Shown here piece by piece: positions 6,230 through 15,310 of a stretch of DNA of 34,844 nucleotides. A program made the translations under genes and the position numbers. Position 1 is the first letter of the stretch. Every line of letters starts with the position of its first letter. The notes below the pieces were generated by a model, which searched no databases, was not told the origin of the DNA, and worked only from the letters and a program-made list of their open reading frames with translations. Location: NCBI GenBank assembly GCA_035283065.1, contig DATEUP010000220.1, positions 1-34,844 on the forward strand. Direction: 5' to 3'. This stretch comes from DATEUP01 sp035283065 (GTDB lineage: Archaea > Thermoplasmatota > DTKX01 > DATEUP01).

Positions 6230-9200
6230 ATGCCTGCGCGCTGGCTCGGCCCCGCCAGGATGTCCGGGGCGGGGTGGCTTGCCGCGCTCTTTGTCTTTTC
6301 TTCCCTGCCCCCGGGATTTGGAGCGTCACCGGCCCCCGTCCCGATGGCGCTTGATTTCCAGGGTGGTGGAAATCTCACGGACATCGGAGGCTTCGGCGTC
6401 CTTGGCGCTTCTTTCGAGGCTACGGTCTGGGGGGCTTCGGGGATCGCGGCTGGCCCCCTGGCCGTGAGCGCATCGGTGGGAGGCGCCTACGAATGGGCTT
6501 TCTCCCAGGTCGCGGAGGGGTCCCTCACCAACCTCACGCTCGCAGCATGGCTCCCATGGGACGGGGCGGTGCGCGCGGTCGAGGTCTTCGACCTCACGAA
6601 CGGGACGCCGAGGCTCGACTACAGGGGCCATAACATATCGCTCCCGTTCAACGCCATCGAAAACGCCACCCGCGCCCTGCCCCTGGCGGACCTCGTGCTC
6701 CCGCGCGGGCGCCCGGTGAACGCCACGTTCGCGTTCGAAAACTCCGGCAATGTGAGCCTCGGCCATACGGGCTACAACCTCACGCCCTCCTCCCCAAATG
6801 TCTCCGTGACCCTGCTCGACGCGGCCCCGGGATTTCTAAGCGAGCTGCCGGGGACCACGTTCGCCGTCAACGCGACACTAAGCGCGCCAGCCTCGGCGGG
6901 GATTGAGAACTCTTCGCTCGCGGTGCGCATCGACTCCTCGTCCGGGTCGAGCTTCGCCTTTGCCGTCCCCGTCCGCATCGTCCCGAACCGGAACCTTGCC
7001 GTCGAGGACGTCGCGTCCCTGCCCGACCCGCCGCAGGAGAACCGCTGGGGGCTCCTGCGCGTTACGTTCCGAAACAGCGGCCTCGACCTAGCCCCCTCGA
7101 CGGAGGTCCGGGTGCTCGCCTACAACTCGACGGAGCCGAACCTCTACCTCAACACTTCGCGCGTAGATGTGCCGCCGGGCGCAACGGGCGTGCTGGACTT
7201 CGGGTGGGCCCCGCCTTGGTCCGTGGAGCCCCTGAATGTCGTCGCGCTTGCGACGGTCGCCTTCGACTTCGACGCCTCCGATGATGCGCGCACGGCCGTC
7301 TTTTCCGTCTTCTCGACAAACCTCCCGCCCATCGTTTCCTTCGCCTCGCCGGCCGAGGGCGCCCGTGTCGCGGGCAACCTCACGGTGGCCGGGACGGTCA
7401 AGGACCCGGAGGGAGGCGCCGTTTCGACCGCGTTCTCGCTGGACGGTGCGCCGCCCTTCGTCTGGCAAAACGGCACCTCCTTCGCTTTCGCAATCGACCT
7501 GGGGCCCCTTGCAGACGGGCCCCACACGCTCCGCGCGACCTCGACGGACCTGCGGGGAAACATCGGGATGGGGACCCTGAACATCACGGTACTCAACCGC
7601 GGACCGAACAGTCCCCCGACCCTCGCCGTCGATTCCCCCAAAGACGGCGACACGGTCGGAGAGGGTGCCGTCTTCTCCGGGACGGCCGCCGATGAGCGCG
7701 GGGAGCTTGCTGGCGTGCTCGTCTCGGTCGACGGCGGCCCCGAGGCGGCCGCCAGCGGCACGTCGACGTGGGCCTTTCCCTTCAACGCGGCGGCCGCGGG
7801 CGAAGGCCCCCACACGGTCAGCGTCCGTGCGTTCGACGGGATCGACTACTCCACGCCGGCGGTCTTGGGTGTGGTCGTCAACCTGAGCGCCCCCTCCCGC
7901 ATCGAACTTGCCAACCTGACGCTCCTTCCAGCCTCCGCGCTGCCCGGGGAAGCCGTCGTGCTCCAGGGCGTCGCGGCTTTCGAAACCGGCGTGCTTGCAG
8001 CCGGGGCGAATGTGACCGCGCAGGTCCGCGAGTTCCCCGACCCCGTCGCGGCCCAGTGCGACGCCCGCGGCCGTTTCTCCCTTACGCTGCTGGCGCCCAC
8101 GGCGGTCGGCACCTATACGGTCGACGCGGGCGCCGAGCGCGGCCTCCTGCGAGGAAACGCCTCGGTCCCTCTAAACGTCTCGGCGAGCACCCTGCCTGAC
8201 ATGCAGGTGCTTGCAAGCGCCTTCTCGATCTTCCCGGACCCGCCGCCACCTGGGACGGCGATCCGCCACACGATCGAAATCCTCAACAACGGGAGCGTGG
8301 CGACCTCGGCCACGGTCCGTGTTTGGGAGGGCCCGCGAAGCGCCGCCACCCTCCTCTTTGAAGAGACGTACACGTACATCCAGGCCTCTCGCCAGGCGAC
8401 CTTCAGCCGCGCGTACGCGGCCGGCAACCACACGCTCACGATTGCCGTCGAGGATGTCTCGCCCCCGGAGGCCCGCCCGGCCGACAACACGCTCACCGTC
8501 GTGATCGCCGTAGCGGAAGCGCCGGACTTCTTCGTCGAGTCGATCACGGCGTCCTCGACCCCCGTCGTGGCGGGCTCGAATATCACTTTCCTCGTCCTCG
8601 TTTCGAACATCGCGGCGACCGGAGGGGTCGTGACCGTCGAGATTTGGGACGGCGAGCCCCTTGGCGAAAACTCGACCCTCATCCACCAGGAGTCGCTCGG
8701 AATCGCGGCGGGCTCGCGCGAGCGGGTCCTCGGCTCGTGGCGGCCCACCGCGGGCACGCACGAGATCTTCGCGACGGCCGTCCTTGCCGTGCCCTACGAG
8801 TTCGACCGCACGAACAACGAGGCGAACCTCACCGTCGAGGTCCAGGGCCCCGCCGGTGCGCCTCCCCCCGTCTTCCTCCCGGGGCCCGGGGCCGCCCTGG
8901 CGCTTGCCGCCTTGGCACCCGCTGCCCTCACACGGTGCCGCTCGAAACGCGCCCCACGCCGCATCCGGGCGCTTGCCCTGGGCCTGCTTGTCAGCGGCGC
9001 ACTTGCCGCTGCGTTGCTCCCGGCCCCCGGCCAGGGGTCGCTCGAAGAGTCTTCGCGGGTCCCCGGGCCCCTTTCGGGCGTTTGCCAGGCATGCCATGTC
9101 AACGCGGACCGCGGCGGCCCCCTGAACCCCTTCGGGCGCGACTACTTGCAGGAGAAGAACGCGACGGGCGGGGCGGCAAATTGGACCCGGCTCGAGGCCC

Positions 9201-9484
9201 TCGATTCGGACGCAGACGGGTTTTCCAACCGCGAGGAACTCGACGGATCGTACCTGCCGGGCGACCCCGCCTCGAACCCCCGTACGGGCGTGAAGTACAC
9301 CGCACTCGGGGCCGTGGGAATCGCGAGCCTGCTCACGGGTGCCCTCGCCCTCCTCGCCGTTAGCCTTGCGGGCGTTTGGCTCGGCTACTCGATGCTGGCC
9401 CGCCGGAACGCCGGGCGCGCACGAGCGGAGAGGTCCAAGGAGACGCCCTCGGACGAGGATGCGGGCTCTGCGCCAAAACCTTAA
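6230..9484 (+). CDS. Large secreted, membrane-anchored surface protein with CxxCH/calcium-binding module
   Basis: From the ATG at 6230 the protein has 1084 aa (an ATG at 6260 is an alternative). Residues 1-32 form a signal peptide (hydrophobic WLAALFVFSSL, then FGA/SPAP). The ectodomain consists of repeated beta-sandwich units. CARDB-like motifs such as NRNLAVEDVASLPDPPQENR and PDFFVESITASSTPVVAGSN alternate with Ig-like units starting NLPPIVSFASPAEGARVAGN. Sequons for N-glycosylation are numerous. Two hydrophobic segments follow (about 885-900 and 911-933). A short extracytoplasmic module then carries CQACH (952-956), NPFG and DSDADGFSNREEL (from 992). A final membrane helix (about 1023-1056) and a charged tail end the protein. 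The open frame continues upstream to 5930, but that part does not look coding. The role is probably in the cell envelope; the partner is unknown. Confidence 0.85.
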   Translation: MPARWLGPARMSGAGWLAALFVFSSLPPGFGASPAPVPMALDFQGGGNLTDIGGFGVLGASFEATVWGASGIAAGPLAVSASVGGAYEWAFSQVAEGSLTNLTLAAWLPWDGAVRAVEVFDLTNGTPRLDYRGHNISLPFNAIENATRALPLADLVLPRGRPVNATFAFENSGNVSLGHTGYNLTPSSPNVSVTLLDAAPGFLSELPGTTFAVNATLSAPASAGIENSSLAVRIDSSSGSSFAFAVPVRIVPNRNLAVEDVASLPDPPQENRWGLLRVTFRNSGLDLAPSTEVRVLAYNSTEPNLYLNTSRVDVPPGATGVLDFGWAPPWSVEPLNVVALATVAFDFDASDDARTAVFSVFSTNLPPIVSFASPAEGARVAGNLTVAGTVKDPEGGAVSTAFSLDGAPPFVWQNGTSFAFAIDLGPLADGPHTLRATSTDLRGNIGMGTLNITVLNRGPNSPPTLAVDSPKDGDTVGEGAVFSGTAADERGELAGVLVSVDGGPEAAASGTSTWAFPFNAAAAGEGPHTVSVRAFDGIDYSTPAVLGVVVNLSAPSRIELANLTLLPASALPGEAVVLQGVAAFETGVLAAGANVTAQVREFPDPVAAQCDARGRFSLTLLAPTAVGTYTVDAGAERGLLRGNASVPLNVSASTLPDMQVLASAFSIFPDPPPPGTAIRHTIEILNNGSVATSATVRVWEGPRSAATLLFEETYTYIQASRQATFSRAYAAGNHTLTIAVEDVSPPEARPADNTLTVVIAVAEAPDFFVESITASSTPVVAGSNITFLVLVSNIAATGGVVTVEIWDGEPLGENSTLIHQESLGIAAGSRERVLGSWRPTAGTHEIFATAVLAVPYEFDRTNNEANLTVEVQGPAGAPPPVFLPGPGAALALAALAPAALTRCRSKRAPRRIRALALGLLVSGALAAALLPAPGQGSLEESSRVPGPLSGVCQACHVNADRGGPLNPFGRDYLQEKNATGGAANWTRLEALDSDADGFSNREELDGSYLPGDPASNPRTGVKYTALGAVGIASLLTGALALLAVSLAGVWLGYSMLARRNAGRARAERSKETPSDEDAGSAPKP

Positions 9485-9507
9485 GGCCTCTTTCGGTTGG
9501 GTCGGAT

Positions 9508-10869
9508 GTGCGGCCCAAGAAACGCCGGAGTCGCCGAGCCCCGTTCCGGGCAAGGCCGGAAACCCCTGCCGCGGCGCTCGAGGTCCCGCGACAAGGGCTC
9601 GTGCCGGCCTGGCTCAAGCTGCTTCAATCGGCGGAGTCGGCGGGTACCCTCCAAACCGCCGAGCCCGAACCTGGCGTCGTGCTGTTCGCGTGGTACTACG
9701 ACAAGTTCGCCGTCAACGAGCTCGGGGAGGGCGCACGCGACCGCGAGGCGCTCCTCAGCTACCAACCGAAGCTGCGGATGCGCGAACGCGCGGCGGACGG
9801 CGCCCGCAAGGAGAAGATGAAGAAGCTCGCGTCCGACTACTATTTTCGTTACCGGATGTACCGCTTGGAAGCCGGTGCGGAGCACCGCGCCGTCCACCCC
9901 CGCTTCTTCCTCACGTGGGACCTGCCCATCGAAGCAAAGAAGTGGATTCACAACGAGGTCGTCAAGGGGTACGTCTACGTGGACCGCGAGCGGCTCATCA
10001 AGCGGCTCTACGACCGCCTCGGCGAGGAGGGCTACGGGAAGGCCACGCCGGTCCCCAAGGCCGACCGTTCGAACCGGATCCGGGCGCGGGCGGCGGAGGG
10101 CGAGGCGATCACCGTCAACATCACGCGAGCGCTCGAGGCCGTGGGCTACGAAGGCTTGGGATTCGAGGAGTCCATCGAGGTCGAGATCGCGCGGGCGAGA
10201 GGCGGGCGACTTCCGGCCTTCGAGGCGCCCATCGTGGAATTGCGCCGCCTCATCGAGGGGGACGAATTCGTCGAGAACGAGGGCCTTTGGGCGGAGCACG
10301 GGCCCCCGGCTCTCCGCGCCGCCCAATTTGCCCTCGTCCGTTCCGCGGCCGCAACGGGGAAGCGCCAGGTCGAGGACCGGGGGCAGGTCGTGTTCTTTGC
10401 CTACCCGATTTCGAGGGGAAGCGCGCGCGAACGGCGCGAGTGCTTCTTCGACGCGATCCGGTACATCCGTGAGAACCACCGAAGCCAGCTGCGCGGGCGG
10501 TTCTTCCAATTCGCGCCGTCCGCCGAGCCCCCGGAGGACCTTTACGTCACCCATGTCGTGAACGAGTGGGTGGACGACAAGGCCGCGCGGGCCGAAGTCG
10601 ACGCCGGGCGCGTCTTCTGCGCCGAATGGATCGACTCGCGCGCGATGGCCCAGGAGGTCCTCGAGGGCTTTGGGCGAATCGGCGTCCACGCGAGCACGGG
10701 CAGGCGCACGGCCGAGCTCCGCCAGCGCGTACTCCTCATCGACGGCGCGACGCGCCGCCCCTTCGAGCTCGGCTACGGGGCCCAGCTCTCGGCGCAGTTC
10801 GGCTATTCGTTCGAGCAGGCCGTCGACCTGTCGATCATCAAGGCCTTCTTGAAGGTCGAGGGAGAATAG
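9508..10869 (+). CDS. Hypothetical protein, about 450 aa
   Basis: I do not recognise this protein. It appears soluble, mixed alpha/beta and rich in Arg, Glu and aromatic residues, with no signal peptide or membrane helix. Segments such as VLFAWYYDKFAVNELGEGARDREALLSY and GQVVFFAYPISRGSARERRECFFDAI look like two related halves (VLFAWYYD versus VVFFAYPI, each followed by an Arg/Glu-rich helix), which hints at an internal duplication. The N-terminus is uncertain. GTG at 9508 has a CCTTAAGG TATA-like element about 25 nt upstream and would be leaderless; GTG at 9601 is the alternative. The open frame extends back to 9376 but would overlap the surface protein. It lies between the surface-protein gene and MCM. 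Confidence 0.7.
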   Translation: MRPKKRRSRRAPFRARPETPAAALEVPRQGLVPAWLKLLQSAESAGTLQTAEPEPGVVLFAWYYDKFAVNELGEGARDREALLSYQPKLRMRERAADGARKEKMKKLASDYYFRYRMYRLEAGAEHRAVHPRFFLTWDLPIEAKKWIHNEVVKGYVYVDRERLIKRLYDRLGEEGYGKATPVPKADRSNRIRARAAEGEAITVNITRALEAVGYEGLGFEESIEVEIARARGGRLPAFEAPIVELRRLIEGDEFVENEGLWAEHGPPALRAAQFALVRSAAATGKRQVEDRGQVVFFAYPISRGSARERRECFFDAIRYIRENHRSQLRGRFFQFAPSAEPPEDLYVTHVVNEWVDDKAARAEVDAGRVFCAEWIDSRAMAQEVLEGFGRIGVHASTGRRTAELRQRVLLIDGATRRPFELGYGAQLSAQFGYSFEQAVDLSIIKAFLKVEGE

Positions 10870-10975
10870 CCGCCCCCAGCCGTGGAGTGGAAACGCGCTC
10901 CTGGACGCTACAAGTTGTGCGATCCACACGAAATGAAGGGGTGGGTCTGACCTTTTCGGGCATGGGGGGTTAACA

Positions 10976-10982
10976 CTTATAG
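10976..10982 (+). promoter_or_regulatory. TATA-like element for mcm
   Basis: CTTATAG lies about 30 nt before the MCM ATG at 11010, giving a transcript with little or no leader. The surrounding 140-nt gap (10870-11009) holds no other recognisable feature. Confidence 0.5.
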
Positions 10983-11009
10983 GGCACTTCGTCGTGGCTG
11001 CAAATCGCC

Positions 11010-14000
11010 ATGGTCAAAGAATACACGCTCGAGTCCCTCACGACGCTTTGGGAAGACTACCTCCAGAAGTACGGGCGCAAGCAGGACCTCCTTGAGGTCG
11101 CAAACGCCTTCCCGGATCGTCGCTCGCTCACCGTCGACTACCGCGAGGTCGCGCAGTTCGACCCGGAGGTCGCGGAGTTCCTCGTCGAGCGCCCGAAGCA
11201 GGCGATCTACGCCGCCGAGCAGGCCCTGCTCAACCAGCTTCCGGCGAACCTCAAGGCGCCCATCCACTTCCGCGTCCGAGAGTTTCCCGCCGAGCTCGCA
11301 GACGAGCGCGTCGAGGTGCGCAACATCCGCAAGAAGCACCTCGGGCGGCTCATCACCGTCGAGGGGCTTGTGCGCAAGGTCACCGAGGTGCGCCCGAAGA
11401 TCCAGGACGCCGTCTTTCAGTGTGTGCGCTGCGGCGCGGCCATCGAGGTCCCCCAGGACGGCCCGGCCCTCAAGGAGCCCCTCGAGTGCTACGAAGACCA
11501 GGGCGGGTGCAAGCGGTCGGCCGCTTCCACGAAATTCGTGCTCCTTACAGGGCCCGCCTCCCTCGTCGACCCTTTCGAGGAGCCCCGCGAAGGCCGCACG
11601 CTGCGCTTCTCGGAGTTTGTCGACACGCAGAAGGTCGAGATGCAGGAATCTCCCGAGGGCCTGCGCGGCGGCGAGCAGCCCCAGCGCCTCGCGGGTTTCA
11701 TGGACGACGATCTCGCCGGCATCATCTCGCCCGGCGACCGCGTCATCCTCAACGGAATTCTGCGCGAGCAGCCCCGCCAGATCGGTGGCGCAAAGTCCAC
11801 GATCTTCGACATCTTCCTTGAGATCATCTCCGTCGAGCGCCAGAAGCACGACTACGAGGAGATCCCGATCACCCCCGAGGACGAGGAGCGCATCAAGATG
11901 CTCGCGCGCGACCCCGAGGTCTACTCGAAACTGACGCGCTCGATCGCGCCCTCGATCTACGGGCTCGAGACCGAGAAGGAGGCCCTGATGCTCCAGCTTT
12001 TCGGCGGGGTTCCCAAGCACCTTCCCGATGGCACGCGTATCCGGGGCGATATCCACGCGATTCTAGTGGGGGACCCTGGGTGCCTCATCGGTGACGAGCG
12101 GATCACCCTTGGGATGGGCACGACCGCGAAGCTGGGGGCCATGGGGTCCTGCCACCTCCAGAAGATCAGGACGCAAGTTCGATTGGGCACGGGCGGCGGC
12201 CAAACGGGGTGGGCGACACGGTTCCACCGCTACCCGAACCAGCCCATCATCGAGGTCGTGACGGAGACTGGCAAGAGCATCAAGGGGACCTCCAACCACC
12301 CCCTGCTCGCCTGGAACAAGGCGAAGCGGCGCGGCGAGTGGCGCCGGCTGGACCAACTGAAGGTCGGGGATCAGCTTCGCGTGGCGTCCAGCATCAAATG
12401 CTGGAAGCAAGCACCCGTTGCGACAGGTTGGAGCGGCCCATCGTATTACCACAAGTCATGGCACGTGAAGGTCCCTGCCAATTACGACGAAGCGCTTGCT
12501 TCAATCCTCGGCTACCTCCTGGGTGACGGATGGGTTCGCCCACGTCGTGTGGGTTATCTCGTGGCTGAGGATGAGGCGGATCTCGCACCCAAGCTCGCGC
12601 AATTCTTCGAATCGGTGTTCGGCACACAACCAGACAGCGGACGAAAGCGCGGCCGCGTGACCGAGTACCAGGTCGACCGAACCGCGATCGCCACATGGCT
12701 TGCTGGCCTGCGCGAGAAGCGGGTCCCCGAACCCATCCTTGTTTCTCCCAACCGCGTCGTTGCGGCATTCCTTCGTTGGCTGTATGAGGCCGACGGGAGC
12801 TGCTTCGCAATGGGCCGGGGCAGGACGGCTGTCTCGCTCCGGTCCAGCAACATCGAACTGCTCCGCGACGTCCAGATCCTTCTCCTGCGATGGGGAATTC
12901 ACAGCCGCGTCGTCTGGGGGAAATCGCCCCGTCCGCACCTGAAGAACGGTGCGTGGGTTCGCGGGGGCCCCAGCGGGCACCTCCAGATCCGCCGCGGCGC
13001 ATCGATCCTTAAGTTCGCTGACCGGGTCGGTTTTGTCAGCGCGAAGAAATGCGCAAAGCTCGACGGCGTCGTCGCCTATGTCCGCTCCCGACCTCGGAAA
13101 TGGAAAGGCCAGGTGATTGAGCGCGTGGTCTCGGTGCGCCCCGCAGGTGTGGCCGATGTCTTCGACATCGAGGTCCCGAAACACCACCGATTTATCGCCA
13201 ACGGGATCATCTCGCACAACACGGCAAAAAGCCAGCTGCTCCGTTACATGTCCCAGATCGCTCCCCGGGCCATCTACACCTCCGGCAAGTCGTCCTCGGC
13301 CGCCGGCCTCACGGCGGCGGCGATCAAGGACGACCTGGCGCCCGGCCAGTGGACGCTCGAGGCGGGCGCGCTCGTGCTCGCGGACAAGGGGCTCGCCTGC
13401 GTCGACGAGCTGGACAAAATGAACCCCCAGGACCGCGACGCGATGCACGAGGCGATGGAGCAGCAGACGATCTCCGTGGCCAAGGCCGGCATCACGGCGA
13501 CGCTCCAGGCGCGAACCTCGATCCTTGGCGCCGCCAACCCGAAGTTCGGCCGTTTCGACCCGCACCAGTTCATCATCGAGCAGATCGACCTTCCCCCCGC
13601 CCTGCTGTCGCGCTTCGACGTGATCTTCTCCCTCTCGGACAAGCCCAACCACGAACGTGACCGCGAGATGTCGAACCACATCCTCCGCTCGCACCACCGG
13701 GGCGAGCGCGACGCGGCGCGTAACTACGCGGTCTCACAGGGCGAGCCCGTCGAAGAGGAGCCCCCGCGCGCGGACCAGTTTACGCCCGTCGTCCCCGTCG
13801 ACTTCATGCGGAAATACATCGCCTACGCCAAGCAGCGCGTCTTCCCCGTCCTCACGGATGCGGCGATCTCGAGGATCCGCGAGTATTACGTGGACGTCCG
13901 CAGGCAAGGCGAAGGCGAGTCGGCTGCCGTGCCGATGACCGCGCGCCAGCTCGAGGCGTTCGTGCGCCTCGCGGAGGCCTCGGCGCGCGTGCGCCTCTCC

Positions 14001-14324
14001 CCGTCCGTAGAAGTCGATGACGCCGACCGCGGGATCCGCATCGTCCAGTACTACCTGCGCAAGATCGCCGGTGAGGGCGGGGCGCTCGACATCGACATCA
14101 TTGCGGCCGGCACGTCGAGGGCCCAGCGCGAGGCGGCCCGCACCCTCCTCGAGATCATCCGGGACCTCGACGCCGGCGGGGGCGTGACGGAGGACGACAT
14201 CATCGCGAAGGCGACGAGCGAGGGGATCGAGGAGCGGCGCGCCCGCGAGATGCTGGGGCGCCTCTCGGAGCAGGGGCAGATTTATGCGCCGGACAGGCGG
14301 CACTATAAAGTCGCTTCGAGGTAA
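11010..14324 (+). CDS. mcm: Replicative DNA helicase MCM, intein-containing
   Basis: The 1104-aa precursor is an archaeal MCM of 724 aa interrupted by a 380-aa intein. The N-terminal domain holds a zinc ribbon (Cys138, Cys141, Cys160, Cys167). The AAA+ core has Walker A GDPG (354-357) joined after splicing to TAKS (738-741), Walker B with DELDKM (from residue 799) and an arginine-finger SRFD motif. The C-terminal 70 residues form a winged helix. The hexamer unwinds DNA ahead of the replication fork. Because the intein splits Walker A, the unspliced precursor should not bind ATP properly, so splicing is needed for activity. ATG at 11010 gives the expected family N-terminus. DUF424 and NMD3 genes follow on the same strand. 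Confidence 0.97.
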   Translation: MVKEYTLESLTTLWEDYLQKYGRKQDLLEVANAFPDRRSLTVDYREVAQFDPEVAEFLVERPKQAIYAAEQALLNQLPANLKAPIHFRVREFPAELADERVEVRNIRKKHLGRLITVEGLVRKVTEVRPKIQDAVFQCVRCGAAIEVPQDGPALKEPLECYEDQGGCKRSAASTKFVLLTGPASLVDPFEEPREGRTLRFSEFVDTQKVEMQESPEGLRGGEQPQRLAGFMDDDLAGIISPGDRVILNGILREQPRQIGGAKSTIFDIFLEIISVERQKHDYEEIPITPEDEERIKMLARDPEVYSKLTRSIAPSIYGLETEKEALMLQLFGGVPKHLPDGTRIRGDIHAILVGDPGCLIGDERITLGMGTTAKLGAMGSCHLQKIRTQVRLGTGGGQTGWATRFHRYPNQPIIEVVTETGKSIKGTSNHPLLAWNKAKRRGEWRRLDQLKVGDQLRVASSIKCWKQAPVATGWSGPSYYHKSWHVKVPANYDEALASILGYLLGDGWVRPRRVGYLVAEDEADLAPKLAQFFESVFGTQPDSGRKRGRVTEYQVDRTAIATWLAGLREKRVPEPILVSPNRVVAAFLRWLYEADGSCFAMGRGRTAVSLRSSNIELLRDVQILLLRWGIHSRVVWGKSPRPHLKNGAWVRGGPSGHLQIRRGASILKFADRVGFVSAKKCAKLDGVVAYVRSRPRKWKGQVIERVVSVRPAGVADVFDIEVPKHHRFIANGIISHNTAKSQLLRYMSQIAPRAIYTSGKSSSAAGLTAAAIKDDLAPGQWTLEAGALVLADKGLACVDELDKMNPQDRDAMHEAMEQQTISVAKAGITATLQARTSILGAANPKFGRFDPHQFIIEQIDLPPALLSRFDVIFSLSDKPNHERDREMSNHILRSHHRGERDAARNYAVSQGEPVEEEPPRADQFTPVVPVDFMRKYIAYAKQRVFPVLTDAAISRIREYYVDVRRQGEGESAAVPMTARQLEAFVRLAEASARVRLSPSVEVDDADRGIRIVQYYLRKIAGEGGALDIDIIAAGTSRAQREAARTLLEIIRDLDAGGGVTEDDIIAKATSEGIEERRAREMLGRLSEQGQIYAPDRRHYKVASR
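12081..13220 (+). mobile_element. MCM intein with LAGLIDADG homing endonuclease
   Basis: The intein (380 aa) starts at Cys358 of the precursor (CLIGDERITL, block A) and ends in HN just before Thr738 of the C-extein. The splicing residues look complete: Cys1, block B TSNH (intein Thr70 and His73), penultimate His, terminal Asn and a Thr +1 nucleophile. The endonuclease has two LAGLIDADG motifs, LGYLLGDGW (Asp506 of the precursor) and LRWLYEADGS (Asp595), both with the acidic residue, so the enzyme may still be active. The insertion point, GDPG/TAKS, is the conserved P-loop site used by known archaeal Cdc21/MCM inteins. Third codon positions appear less GC-biased than in the exteins, fitting horizontal acquisition. 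Confidence 0.95.
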
Positions 14325-14400
14325 GTTTCCCCCCTCGCTCCAGAGGGGTCGCCAGGGTTTATCCGGCCCCTCCCCGTAGTTCCCCCCCGAGGCAGTCCAG

Positions 14401-14709
14401 GTGCCCGGCCAGGTCTCGATCAAGACCCACCGCGCTCAAGGGCAGGTCGTCGTGGCCATGTGCGACGCCGAGCTCCTCGGCCGAAAGCTCAAGGACGGGA
14501 AGCTCCAGATCACCGTGAACGAGGGGTTCTACGGCGGCGACCTCTTCGACGACGACGAGTCGGGGATCTTCAATCTGATCCGCGGGGCGACCTCGTACAA
14601 CATCTTCGGCGAGCGTGCGCTTGGCGTGGCCCTCAAGTTCAATCTCGTCGACCGCTCGACCGTCCGGCTCGTCGACGGCGTGCCGCACGCCCAAGTGTAC
14701 TGCCTTTGA
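14401..14709 (+). CDS. DUF424 family protein
   Basis: This 102-aa protein matches the archaeal DUF424 (COG2412) pattern: VVVAMCDAELLGRKLKDGKLQ at the N-terminus, NEGFYGGDLFDDDE in the middle and the conserved C-terminal GVPHAQVY. The family is nearly universal in archaea and is often encoded beside translation genes. Its function is not established, though an RNA- or ribosome-related role has been suggested from gene neighbourhoods. It starts with GTG at 14401, with GAGG about 9 nt upstream and a TTTATCC element near 14358. It lies 76 nt after MCM and upstream of NMD3, in keeping with a translation context. Confidence 0.9.
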   Translation: MPGQVSIKTHRAQGQVVVAMCDAELLGRKLKDGKLQITVNEGFYGGDLFDDDESGIFNLIRGATSYNIFGERALGVALKFNLVDRSTVRLVDGVPHAQVYCL

Positions 14710-14730
14710 TTTCCGGGGGCGAGAGCCGCC

Positions 14731-15126
14731 ATGACCATTTACGAACCTGACAAGACCCCCATCTGGGCGATTCTATTGGGCCCGCCCATGGCGGCGGCTT
14801 CGCTTCTGGCTGGCTCGTGGGCGTTGGGGACCCTGTGCGGGGGGCTTAGCGCGGCAGGCGTCGTGATTCTCCTTCGAGATTGGAGGGATCCACGTGGCCG
14901 CACGCAGAGGCTTCTCACCGAATCGCGAAATCCCTCCGCCGTCCGGCGCCGGCTTGCGATGGGTGAAATTGCCAGGGAGCATGCGATGCCCCACAACAGA
15001 ACAGGCGAGGAGAATCTCCGAATTCTAGCCGACCGCGTCCGGGAGGCGGCGGCAGACGAACGCGACCCACTAGCCGGCCACGCACGGACCCTCGTTTCTC
15101 GGATGCCCGTTTGGTTGCGGACTTGA
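14731..15126 (+). CDS. Small two-TM membrane protein, hypothetical
   Basis: This 131-aa protein has two closely spaced hydrophobic segments (about residues 11-28 and 30-47) and then a charged cytoplasmic helix region rich in Arg and Glu. I recognise no family. The ATG at 14731 lies 21 nt after the DUF424 stop, with a weak purine-rich stretch upstream, so it may be co-transcribed. Codon use is less strongly GC3-biased than that of the neighbours and an antisense frame is also open here, so the call is less secure than those around it. Confidence 0.55.
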   Translation: MTIYEPDKTPIWAILLGPPMAAASLLAGSWALGTLCGGLSAAGVVILLRDWRDPRGRTQRLLTESRNPSAVRRRLAMGEIAREHAMPHNRTGEENLRILADRVREAAADERDPLAGHARTLVSRMPVWLRT

Positions 15127-15280
15127 AGGTCTTCCTCCGCGGATGGAGACCCCCGATGGCCCTTGAAGGCCTGCCCGTTGACACCGGCCGTTCGGGAATG
15201 AAGACGGGCCTCCCTGCGGCTACGGGGTTTCCGATTCGGTTCCCTCCCGCCCCCAGCGCCAGGCGTGCTTCACGATCCTT

Positions 15281-15288
15281 TGAAATAT
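15281..15288 (+). promoter_or_regulatory. TATA box for nmd3, sets a leaderless start
   Basis: GAAATATG lies 26 nt upstream (centre to A of ATG) of the ATG at 15311. This spacing indicates that transcription starts at or next to that ATG and argues against the in-frame ATG at 15287, which sits on the TATA element itself. Confidence 0.6.
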
Positions 15289-15310
15289 GCCCTACCCTTC
15301 GTGCGCGCCG

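Noticed and set aside
9083..9097. CQACH taken as proof of a c-type cytochrome
   Set aside because: A single CxxCH occurs by chance, and the surrounding NPFG and Asp-rich loop fit non-haem modules too. It is kept as a finding only.
8171..9553. 460-codon antisense frame opposite the surface protein
   Set aside because: The sense strand has a signal peptide, repeats and membrane anchors. The antisense product is Arg/Gly-rich without structure.
12501..13697. 398-codon antisense frame across the intein and MCM
   Set aside because: The plus strand carries intein and helicase motifs without interruption. The antisense product is low-complexity and crosses the splice junction.
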